Shown piece after piece: positions 51,990 through 59,866 of a DNA stretch of 64,000 bases. The DNA lies in assembly GCA_910584195.1 (NCBI GenBank), contig CAJTYV010000001.1, forward strand, positions 47,207-111,206, written 5' to 3'. The position numbers and the translations under genes were made by a program. Within the stretch, counting starts at the first letter, position 1. The number at the start of each line of letters is the position of its first letter. The notes beneath the pieces were generated by a model, which was not told the DNA's origin, did not search any database, and worked only from the letters and a program-made list of their open reading frames with translations. This stretch comes from an uncultured Ruminococcus sp. (GTDB lineage Bacteria; Bacillota; Clostridia; Oscillospirales; Ruminococcaceae).

Positions 51990-52865
51990 ATGCGCGATAT
52001 ATGGAATCCGTGGCACGGATGTATCAAGAAAAGCGAGGGCTGCGACAACTGCTATATGTACTTCCTTGATCGTATGCGTGACATGGACGGCTCAAAGATA
52101 TACCGTACCAAGACAGGTTTCAGCTATCCGATACAGAAAGACAGAAAAGGCAATTACAAGATACAAAGCGGTGAGATGATACGGGTGTGTATGACCTCTG
52201 ATTTCTTTCTTGCAGAAGCGGACGAATGGCGTGATGAAGCGTGGGAGCTTATGCGGATCAGAAGCGATGTTATCTTTTTCTTGCTGACTAAACGTCCTGA
52301 ACGGGTGGCGGAGCATCTGCCGGAGGATTGGGGTGACGGCTGGGATAACATCTTCTTCAATGTGACCGCCGAGAATCAGCGCCGTGCCGATGAACGCATT
52401 CCGATACTGCTTGATCTGCCGTTCAAGCACAAGGGCGTGATGTGTGCGCCGTTTATTGGTCAGGTCAGTATGCGGAAATATCTTGAAACGGGACAGATCG
52501 AGCAAGTGCTGTGTGACGGTGAGAACTATGACGGCGCTCGCCCCTGCCATTTTGATTGGGTAAAGCTGTTGCGGCAAGAGTGCGTGGACAACAATGTGAC
52601 CTTTGTTTTCTGCGGTACAGGCAGACGGTTCGTCAAGGACAATAAGCTCTACAAGATAGAGGGCAACGGTCTGCAAAGCCGGCAGGCTTACAAATCGGGA
52701 ATGAGCTTTCAGGGAAAAACGATACACTTTGACCTATATGACAGCCTCGGCTATCCAATTTCTGAGGAGGATAGATATAAACCATATTTCCGTGAAAAGT
52801 GTGAAAGCTGCGGTATGCGTCCGACTTGCAATGGGTGCAGTAATTGTGGAAAATGCGAACAATAG
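51990..52865 (+). CDS. DUF5131 family protein (phage Gp37/Gp68-like)
   Basis: 291 residues. MRDIWNPWHGCIKKSEGCDN with CYMY gives the Cys-rich opening (WNPWHGC..SEGC..CY) of the family; then FFLLTKRPERVAEHLP, FFNVTAENQRRADERIPILL and a C-terminal zinc-finger-like cluster (CESCGMRPTCNGCSNCGKC). The N-terminal cysteines resemble a radical-SAM-type cluster site, but the reaction is unknown. Start codon preceded by CTGAGGTGAG. It is found in phages and islands. Confidence 0.85.
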   Translation: MRDIWNPWHGCIKKSEGCDNCYMYFLDRMRDMDGSKIYRTKTGFSYPIQKDRKGNYKIQSGEMIRVCMTSDFFLAEADEWRDEAWELMRIRSDVIFFLLTKRPERVAEHLPEDWGDGWDNIFFNVTAENQRRADERIPILLDLPFKHKGVMCAPFIGQVSMRKYLETGQIEQVLCDGENYDGARPCHFDWVKLLRQECVDNNVTFVFCGTGRRFVKDNKLYKIEGNGLQSRQAYKSGMSFQGKTIHFDLYDSLGYPISEEDRYKPYFREKCESCGMRPTCNGCSNCGKCEQ

Positions 52866-52948
52866 AACAACTTTGATTCCAATGATTTCAAGGTACATAT
52901 GAGAGCTGTTGCTTCGGCAACGGCTCTTTTCTTTTATCACCACTCTGT

Positions 52949-52978
52949 GGCGGTCTGAGCATATCAGACCGCCTTTTT
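52949..52978 (+). terminator. Intrinsic terminator after the DUF5131 gene
   Basis: GGCGGTCTGA / TCAGACCGCC stem, 5-base loop, TTTTT. Confidence 0.92.
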
Positions 52979-53153
52979 CTGTGGAAAAATGTGATGGGAA
53001 CATAAAATTATTGTGAAAAGTTGCCGCAAAGAAATGTTGCACAATCGTGGCTTTTTTCAATACATAAAGGCAATTTTAAAGATACACGAGAAGAATGTTG
53101 AAAAACAGAGATCTTTTGAATCACACCGAAATAAGGGCGTTTTAGTCAATGGG

Positions 53154-53408
53154 ATCGTTCCCGAAAGGGAACGATGAAAAGTTGCTTTTTCTGTCACAAT
53201 GGTACATAATAGAATAGAACGCATGGTTACATATTTGCGATTCTCTAATAGTGAGCCTTACTGCGCAGGGGTTACTCGATCACTGTATAGAAATTGAATA
53301 TGGAACAATCAAATGAACGGGTAATGTTTGATTGTCGGACGGATAAAAACCGAATGACAGGCTAACTATGTTCATTTGCTGATTTCTGTCCGACAGAAAG
53401 GACGGAAA
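53154..53408 (+). promoter_or_regulatory. Structured leader of the XRE regulator gene
   Basis: Contains a perfect hairpin ATCGTTCCC-GAAA-GGGAACGAT (53154-53175, with a GNRA-type loop) and a longer-range repeat TGTCGGAC / GTCCGACA (53333-53340 and 53388-53395) that encloses the region just before the ribosome-binding site, plus AAATGAAC / GTTCATTT inside. No open frame. Likely an untranslated control region; the rest of 52979-53153 shows nothing. Confidence 0.45.
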
Positions 53409-53867
53409 ATGAATACAGTAATACATACTCCTCAGATTTTATTGTTTAGTGAACTGGAGGAGCCGCAAAACTTTGAAATTTATATCTATGGAACAAGTGA
53501 TTGTAACAAACTGCATCATGACAGCTTTGGTCTGGCATTAGACCGATATTTGCGTGAAATCAATATTAGTCAAAAAATGCTTTCCAGGCTGACAGGAATT
53601 GCACCCTCAACAATTTCACGGTATCTGTCAGGCAAAAGAAAGATTCGCTATGACTATCTGTGTGCGGTATGTATCGCACTTAAGCTGCACCCCAGCAGAC
53701 AACGGCACTTGTTCACACTTATGCGATACGCTATGCCGTGTGAAACAAGTATTTGCAGGCAAAGTGAATATATCATCAGGGCATATCTTGACGGATGTGC
53801 TTTCAATGTTCGATATAATCTGACTGCCTGCAACGAACGATTAAGGTCAATACGCTTACAAGTCTGA
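53409..53867 (+). CDS. XRE-family helix-turn-helix regulator
   Basis: 152 residues from the ATG at 53409 (GAAAGGACGG site). The HTH lies at about residues 45-95: LDRYLREINISQKMLSRLTG, IAPSTISRYLSGKRKIRYDY. The remainder is helical without a recognised effector domain. An upstream start at 53376 is possible but lacks a site. It precedes a sigma-like gene after 25 bases, a pair seen in clostridial islands. Confidence 0.85.
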   Translation: MNTVIHTPQILLFSELEEPQNFEIYIYGTSDCNKLHHDSFGLALDRYLREINISQKMLSRLTGIAPSTISRYLSGKRKIRYDYLCAVCIALKLHPSRQRHLFTLMRYAMPCETSICRQSEYIIRAYLDGCAFNVRYNLTACNERLRSIRLQV

Positions 53868-53892
53868 TCTCTGACAAGGAGGGCAGCAAGTA

Positions 53893-54327
53893 ATGGGCAG
53901 ATTTATGTACATACACTTTGATGATGAAGTACCTGATTATATCGAAAAAGAGTATAACAAGATGCTTCGTAAGGAAAAGTATCTTGACGAGAAAGAAATC
54001 GAAAACGGAAGAGTATACCCTGACTTTGATGATGTGCTTCTTATGCAGCCTGATCCCGACAGTCTCCCCATAAATGAAATAGAGGAAGAAAATCAAAAAA
54101 GGTACAGAAAAAGGTTGGAGATTCTGCCTTTTGCATTGGAAATGCTCAAAGAGAATTACTATAAAGGCTATGTGCTGATTTATGACTATTATCTCAGCGG
54201 TGATAATGTGACATTGACATATCTTGTTAACAGGTATGGTCTGTCATTCGATACAGTTCGCTATCGGCTTAGAGCCGCAAAAGAGAAACTAAAACAGTAT
54301 ATTATTCTGTACGAAAATATATGTTGA
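53893..54327 (+). CDS. Sigma-70 region 4-like protein
   Basis: 144 residues. The N-terminal half is acidic and unassigned (YIHFDDEVPDYIEKEYNKML); the C-terminal part, VLIYDYYLSGDNVTLTYLVN then RYGLSFDTVRYRLRAAKEKL, reads as a sigma region 4 helix-turn-helix. Such small proteins in mobile elements act as accessory sigma or phage transcription regulators. AAGGAGG lies upstream of the ATG. A stem-loop follows. Confidence 0.75.
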   Translation: MGRFMYIHFDDEVPDYIEKEYNKMLRKEKYLDEKEIENGRVYPDFDDVLLMQPDPDSLPINEIEEENQKRYRKRLEILPFALEMLKENYYKGYVLIYDYYLSGDNVTLTYLVNRYGLSFDTVRYRLRAAKEKLKQYIILYENIC

Positions 54328-54965
54328 ATATTGTTTGAAACGCCGATTTTTTCTTTTTGAGAAAAGAAATTTTCAAAAAACAACCCCACTTTTTCAAATT
54401 CCTCGGTAGATACATAGAGGGGTTTGTACTGCCAACGGCAGACGGCGGTATAAAAATTCCCTTACACATATCCTCTGAGCTAAGGAAACGGTGCAGCTTT
54501 TTGTCCATTTTCAAGCTGTGCCGTTTCCTGAAAGCTCATTTTGTACTACATAAAGACTGCGAATGAACATTTGCAGAGCAGAACTAAAGGAAGTAAGAGA
54601 AATGAATGAAGTCGTAATTGGACGCAGAAAGGCAGATTATTCATTTATGAACTTTTGAAAGAGCATGGCATTCTTCCTCTTATGGAACAGAACGGCGTTA
54701 ATTCATAATATTCCTTTCTTTTTGAATGACAGCGGAAACGTTGTCGGGAGTATCCGTTCTTCGGTGGGAAAGGGTACGTTTTATTTGTATCTTTCATCAA
54801 TTACGTTCTGCAACGCGCACAAAATAAGGTGTGAAAAACCGGATAATGCGCCGAAAATATCAGGATTGCGGTTGTTGAGTCTTGCATTATATTACGATTT
54901 GCGCTATAATTGAATCGTCAACAGCAGACTTCTGCCGCTTTCAATTCAAAGGAGGATATAAGAAA
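54328..54965. other. Intergenic region upstream of the island integrase
   Basis: 638 bases. It has a strong hairpin at 54484-54528 (GGAAACGGTGCAGCTT / AAGCTGTGCCGTTTCC, two G-U-type mismatches) that may end the sigma-like transcript. An 18-codon frame at 54602 and an 82-codon frame at 54665 have no convincing features. This could be where an excisionase gene was lost. Confidence 0.5.
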
Positions 54966-56363
54966 ATGAAAGCAAGTCTGCCTTATAAATATATTACTTC
55001 CGTAAAAAACGGAAAACAGTATGTTGTTTTTGATTACAAGGACAAAGCAGGAAAGCGTAAACGTAAGTGGGTGTCCACGGGACTGCCTGAGAAATGCACA
55101 AAGAAAGCTCTGAATGAAGCGGTCGAGGGAATCGTAGCCGAGTTTGCTGAGAATTGGAACAATCGTCAGGTAGTACTGAACAATACGTCCAAAAGTGACG
55201 GCGGTGAGGACAATTCCGCACCTGTTGTTATCAACAAGGAGCTTAGTGATTTCTTTTCCGAGTGGCTGACAGCTATTAAAGCAAATGCTGCCCGCACCAC
55301 ATTTCAATGTTACAAAAGAATCATGATACGATTTACGGACTATATGAGCGAGCATTATCCCGATGTTACGCTTGCAGAATTGAACTACTCCCATATTCAG
55401 GCATTTCTCAACTACAATATGGATAAGGGATTAAAGGGCAGTACAGTCAAACAGTATTACCTTGCAATACATTCTGCTTTTGCCTATGCTGTGAAGATGG
55501 AAATTTTATCTCAGCACCCGATGGACAAGCTTGTTGTTCCGAGAGCCGAAAGACACGAAGCAGTATTCTATAATGAAGAAGAACTGAATGAACTGTTTGA
55601 GGTGTTCAAGGGACATAAGATTGAACTGATCGTGCATATAGCAGCATACTACGGCTTGAGAAGATGCGAGGTACTCGGATTGAAGTGGGATTCTATCGAC
55701 TTCAAGAAGAAAACAATTTCTATCGAGCGTAAGGTAATAAGCGATTATGACGAGAACGGAAATCCGAAGCTTTATGTGGAAACAAGGCTCAAAACCAACT
55801 CTACAAGACGAACATTGCCGCTGATTCCGCACATTGAGGAGATGCTACTTGAAAAGCGTAAAATGGATAAGCACTATAAGAAACTTGGCGGTAAGGATTA
55901 CGATACCGAATTTGAGGGCTTTGTGTGCTGTGACCCGTTCGGCAGGCTTATCAGTCCGAACATGGTGACACATGACTTCCATTATGTTATCAAGAAGAAT
56001 GGTCTGAAACTGCTTCGTTTCCATGATCTCCGCCACAGTTGTGCCAGCCTTTTGCTTGCAAATGATATTCCGATGAAGGCGATTCAGGAATGGCTCGGAC
56101 ATTCAAACTATTCTATTACGGCTAATCTTTACAGCCATTTGGAATATAATGCTAAAGTTATTTCTGCGGAAACGATTGCAAGAGTTCTTGACAGCAAGAA
56201 GGAAGATTCATCTGACGAGTCTGAAAATAAATCGGCATCCACAAAGTCCGCAGATACAAAATCTGCAAGTAATAAGACAACGAACAATCCTGCGCCGAAA
56301 AAGCGTGGCAGAAAAAAGAAGAACATCACTCCTGCGGACACGTCACATACCGTAGCTGTGTAA
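54966..56363 (+). CDS. Tyrosine integrase of the rpsI island
   Basis: 465 residues from the ATG at 54966, with AAAGGAGG 8 bases upstream. An arm-binding domain (YITSVKNGKQYVVFDYKDKA) is followed by a core-binding domain (LSDFFSEWLTAIKANAARTT) and catalytic domain: AAYYGLRRCEVLGLKWDSID (Arg), LRFHDLRHSCASLLLAND (HxxR) and LGHSNYSITANLYSHL (Tyr). A Ser/Lys-rich tail of about 50 residues ends the protein. All catalytic residues are intact; it is the enzyme expected to recognise the rpsI 3' end and the GTAACTAAC arm sites. Confidence 0.94.
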   Translation: MKASLPYKYITSVKNGKQYVVFDYKDKAGKRKRKWVSTGLPEKCTKKALNEAVEGIVAEFAENWNNRQVVLNNTSKSDGGEDNSAPVVINKELSDFFSEWLTAIKANAARTTFQCYKRIMIRFTDYMSEHYPDVTLAELNYSHIQAFLNYNMDKGLKGSTVKQYYLAIHSAFAYAVKMEILSQHPMDKLVVPRAERHEAVFYNEEELNELFEVFKGHKIELIVHIAAYYGLRRCEVLGLKWDSIDFKKKTISIERKVISDYDENGNPKLYVETRLKTNSTRRTLPLIPHIEEMLLEKRKMDKHYKKLGGKDYDTEFEGFVCCDPFGRLISPNMVTHDFHYVIKKNGLKLLRFHDLRHSCASLLLANDIPMKAIQEWLGHSNYSITANLYSHLEYNAKVISAETIARVLDSKKEDSSDESENKSASTKSADTKSASNKTTNNPAPKKRGRKKKNITPADTSHTVAV

Positions 56364-56603
56364 TTATATAATATAATGTGACAAGACTGAGGATGAAATA
56401 GAAAATTTGAAAAAAGAGCGATTTTGGTAGAAAATTTGGTAGAAATTTCTGGTAGAAGTCAATTATATGATTTTGAAAGGGTTTCAGAAAGTTCCATAAA
56501 ATCAAAGAAAAAGCACATCAAATGAAAAACTTCATATAATGTGCTGGACATTTCTGCGATTTTATGGTATAATAGAATTAACAGAAAACTGCGAGGTGAT
56601 ATT

Positions 56604-58295
56604 ATGGCAGATTTTAAACCAGTACCAATTGGAATTGAAGATTTTAAGAGGCTAATTGATGACGGCTATTATTTTGTGGACAAAACGTTAATGATTAAAG
56701 AGCTTATTGATATGAAGGGTATGGTTAATTTATATACTCGCCCAAGAAGATTCGGTAAAACTCTTAATATGAGTATGCTCAGAAGATTCTTTGAGAAAAC
56801 GGAAGAGGATAACTCATATTTGTTTGACGGGCTTGCCATAGCAGAATCAGGGAATAAATACTGTAAATATATAGGACAGTACCCTGTTATCAGCATTTCT
56901 TTAAAGAGTATGAAGCAGTCGGATTATCGAGAGGCTTTTTCAGAATTTAAGAATATGATTTCTAAAGAAGTATGGAGACATAAAGAATTATTAGTTTCTG
57001 ATAAACTTATGCCTTTAAACAGAAAGAAACTTGAAATGATTTGCGATGATACTGCTAATAATGCTGTATATAATACTGCATTGAAACTTCTTTCGGATTG
57101 CCTTTATGAAGTATATGGGAAAAAAGTGATAGTCCTCATAGACGAGTATGATGTACCGCTGGAAAATGCATATTTCAATGGATTTTACGACGAAATGATA
57201 AATCTGATACGTTCAGTTTTTGAGAGCGTGCTTAAAACCAATGATTCCCTTGAATTCGCCGTTATGACTGGTTGTCTGCGTATATCTAAGGAAAGCATCT
57301 TTACAGGACTGAATAACCTGAATGTTTATCCTGTTACAGACAATGCGTTTTCACAGTATTTTGGTTTTACGGAGCAGGAAGTAAAACAGCTTGCGGATTA
57401 TTATGGTCTTTCAGACTGTTTTGATACAATAAAAACCTGGTATGACGGTTATATGTTTGGTGAAACAGAAATCTATAATCCATGGAGTGTGCTGAAATAT
57501 GTGCAATTTTCATTGTTTAATAATAGTCGTCTTCCAGATGCTTATTGGGTGAATACAAGTTCAAACAACATTATTCATGAGCTTGTTGTAAAAGGCGACA
57601 GAAGAATCCGTGAAGATATAGAAAAACTTATCAAGGGGGATTCAATTGAAAATCCTCTTTATCAGGATATCACCTACGTAAATATGAATGTGAAATCCGA
57701 TTATATATGGAGTTTTCTGCTTCATACTGGTTATCTTAAACCTATTAGAATTTACAAAAAAGGCATACAGACATATTTTTCTGCTGTGATTCCGAATCTT
57801 GAAATAGTGACAATTTACGAAAATACTTTCAGACAGTGGTTTGACGAGTCAATAAGAGTTGCAGATAAAATCGTGCTTCTTAAAGCTGTTCTTGACGGCG
57901 ATGCCGAAACCTTTGAACTTGAGGTCAACAGATGGTTATTGAAAAGTATCAGCTATCATGACGGCTATGAGAATTTCTATCACGGTTTTCTTGTGGGACT
58001 TCTGGAATACTCGGACGAATATCTTGTTGAATCAAATCGTGAGAGTGGTACGGGTCGAAATGACATTGTGATTAAAAATGTTCTCACTCGTGAAATTGCT
58101 GTCGTACTTGAGATAAAATCAGTTGACAAAAATGAAACTCTTGACAGTATGTGTGACATTGCCCTTAAACAGATTGAGGACAGACAATATGAAGTTGGTC
58201 TTGCAAATGAGGGTTACAAAAAAATTATCAAATATGGTATTGCTTTTGAGGGGAAACGATGCATGATAAAAAAAAGCGTGAAAAACTCTCATTAG
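56604..58295 (+). CDS. AAA-ATPase-like / PD-(D/E)XK protein (DUF1703 type)
   Basis: 563 residues from the ATG at 56604 (GAGGTGAT site). The N-terminal domain has IGIEDFKRLIDDGYYFVDKT, a Walker A variant TRPRRFGKTLNMSMLRRFFE and Walker B VIVLIDEYDVPLENAYFNGF; the C-terminal nuclease-like domain has GRNDIVIKNVLTREIAVVLE and IKSVDKNETLDSMCDIALKQ, giving the D...ExK signature. These proteins are very abundant in anaerobic gut bacteria; a role in DNA mobility or defence is suspected but not proven. Confidence 0.88.
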   Translation: MADFKPVPIGIEDFKRLIDDGYYFVDKTLMIKELIDMKGMVNLYTRPRRFGKTLNMSMLRRFFEKTEEDNSYLFDGLAIAESGNKYCKYIGQYPVISISLKSMKQSDYREAFSEFKNMISKEVWRHKELLVSDKLMPLNRKKLEMICDDTANNAVYNTALKLLSDCLYEVYGKKVIVLIDEYDVPLENAYFNGFYDEMINLIRSVFESVLKTNDSLEFAVMTGCLRISKESIFTGLNNLNVYPVTDNAFSQYFGFTEQEVKQLADYYGLSDCFDTIKTWYDGYMFGETEIYNPWSVLKYVQFSLFNNSRLPDAYWVNTSSNNIIHELVVKGDRRIREDIEKLIKGDSIENPLYQDITYVNMNVKSDYIWSFLLHTGYLKPIRIYKKGIQTYFSAVIPNLEIVTIYENTFRQWFDESIRVADKIVLLKAVLDGDAETFELEVNRWLLKSISYHDGYENFYHGFLVGLLEYSDEYLVESNRESGTGRNDIVIKNVLTREIAVVLEIKSVDKNETLDSMCDIALKQIEDRQYEVGLANEGYKKIIKYGIAFEGKRCMIKKSVKNSH

Positions 58296-58327
58296 GAGAA
58301 AAAATCAAAAGAAAGGAGCAGCCCACT

Positions 58328-59187
58328 ATGTACAAAATAATGCACAAAACCGAAGTAATAGCACTGGCAGATGAAGAAAATATAACTGAAATAATAAATA
58401 AAGCGTTATGTCCGAATTGTTTTGTTGTGGGTATGCCTTTGTATATATGGCTGGACAACAGATGCGTAGATATGCATCGTTCACATTCCAGAAAGCTTTT
58501 TAAAGCTTTAAGATTGCGAAATTCTGAAAATACAGCCGAATTAATATCTATCGGGCATGGCGTTTTGAAAGAAACTCCTGGTATATGTATAAGCAGGGTG
58601 GAATTCAGGAACTGGTAAGCGAATATTACTCATATTTATTTTTAAAGGCAATGCAGTTTCATGTGGCTGAATATCGTATAAAGATTATTAAATCAACGGA
58701 AACAGGTCTAAGCACTACATTCATGCTGTCAAAGGATTTCACAAATAATGCAGAGGTTGATTTTGAACCATTCTGCAATTATTTCAGTGATGATGAGGAG
58801 CTTGATTTCATTATACCAAGATTACCTGAAAAACTCATAAAGCAGTATGTTATGACCGTATTCTACGATGCATTATTATTCAACGGAGACAGGCATAATC
58901 AGAATATATGCATAATTCGTGACAGATTGACTGGTGAAATACTTATCGCTTCAGGTATTCCAAGAATAAATAAAAGTACTGGAAATATATTTACTGACGG
59001 TATATTGAGTAATGAGACTTGCAGACGTGTTTTAAAGGAAAACATTCCTGACAGACAGAAAATTACCATTGCTGTGGAATCCGCAACAGCAGGTGTTAAG
59101 TCAGCTTTGGGTTTGAATGATTTGAATTACTCCTTGATAGAAAACTATATTAAAGATACATTTGATTATATTTCTGAAAATATATAA
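58328..59187 (+). pseudogene. HipA-like kinase gene, broken by a frameshift or deletion
   Basis: The first part (58328-58618, MYKIMHKTEVIALADEENIT ... FKALRLRNSENTAELISIGH) matches the N-terminus of HipA-domain proteins; after ISIGHG the expected kinase start is absent and the frame ends. A second frame, open to 59187, resumes with RFERNSWYMYKQGGIQELVS and carries the catalytic-loop motif FNGDRHNQNICIIRD. The two parts overlap in different frames near 58560-58618, so the gene has an internal deletion with frameshift. A cognate HipB is not evident, although the XRE protein at 53409 lies in the same island. Confidence 0.65.
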
Positions 59188-59238
59188 TAATTACATCAGT
59201 TTCATAACGTGTTATTAGAAATCAATAAACTTGAGAGA

Positions 59239-59300
59239 GTAACTAACAAAACGGCTTAAAAACTCCTAAAGTCCAGCTTTTTAAGTTCTCAAAGAGATAA
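59239..59300 (+). other. Attachment site attR with one arm-type repeat
   Basis: GTAACTAAC at 59239-59247 and AGTTCTCAAAGAGATAA at 59284-59300, the exact duplicate of the rpsI 3' end. It marks the right boundary of the island. Confidence 0.82.
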
Positions 59301-59394
59301 TCAGATACCAATTATTTGGCTATGTACCGTTATTTCAAAGAGTTCAGAAAGCTGTTTGGTCAGCTTCTGGACAACTAATAAAGACCATATATAC

Positions 59395-59633
59395 CTCCCT
59401 GTTTTACACAGGGAGTTTTTTGTATCTTTAAGCAAGTTTCAATTCTATCTGTTCTGCGACTTTGGACTTCACTTCTAAGTACGTTAGCATCAGGAATCCC
59501 AAAAATTGTTATTAAAATACATTTTTGGGATTCTCTGTCAATTTTTTCTTCATTATAACACTTCTAAATAAAAAATACGTCATACCTGACCGGAAATCAT
59601 TCCGATTTAAGTATAACGTATTATTTTTTCCAT
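59395..59633. terminator. Series of three hairpins downstream of the island
   Basis: CTCCCTGT / ACAGGGAG plus TTTTTTG (59395-59421) is an intrinsic terminator, probably the original one for rplM-rpsI. Beyond it are GAATCCCAAAAAT / ATTTTTGGGATTC (59493-59533) and AATACGT / ACGTATT with AT runs (59567-59632), likely terminators or decayed repeats. There are no genes in 59188-59668. Confidence 0.7.
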
Positions 59634-59668
59634 TTCAATAATTTTATTTTGATATTATGGCATAATAC

Positions 59669-59848
59669 TTAAGGCAACACCGCACAAAGATTGTGCGGCA
59701 GATGCGCAGTCAGATATTTCGTCAGATTGCATAAATTTGACGCAGCAATACTGTCGTATTACAAGGAAAATTTGTGTGATATGACGGAAAATATGCAAGC
59801 AGATGACGTGCAAAGCCGTCAGGCGTGCTTTGTGCGGTGTTGCCTTAA
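59669..59848. repeat. MITE-like element, family B, copy 3 (intact ends)
   Basis: 180 bp with perfect 21-base terminal inverted repeats beginning TTAAGGCAACACCGCACAAA at 59669 and complementary at 59828-59848. The best-preserved copy of the family; it lies 18 bases from the end of the ABC permease gene. Confidence 0.92.
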
Positions 59849-59866
59849 ATAGTACTAATTATTAAG

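Larger units (their letters stand above)
49531..59300 (+). mobile_element. Genomic island integrated at the 3' end of rpsI
   Basis: 9.77 kb delimited by 17-bp direct repeats and carrying arm-type repeats near both ends and an intact tyrosine integrase (54966-56363). Cargo: two small proteins, a decayed integrase piece, a PUA/EVE-like fragment, DnaQ-type exonuclease, DUF5131 protein, XRE regulator, sigma-like protein, AAA-ATPase/nuclease and a broken HipA-like kinase. There are no conjugation or capsid genes, so it is a decayed or hitchhiking island. The integrase lies 2.9 kb inside the right end rather than at it, which suggests later gain or loss of genes. Confidence 0.82.

Noticed and set aside
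52092..52727. 211-codon minus-strand frame
   Set aside because: It lies entirely within the DUF5131 gene, whose reading frame has clear family motifs.
54665..54913. 82-codon plus-strand frame before the island integrase
   Set aside because: No ribosome-binding site or recognisable motif; it ends close to the integrase start but does not look like an excisionase.
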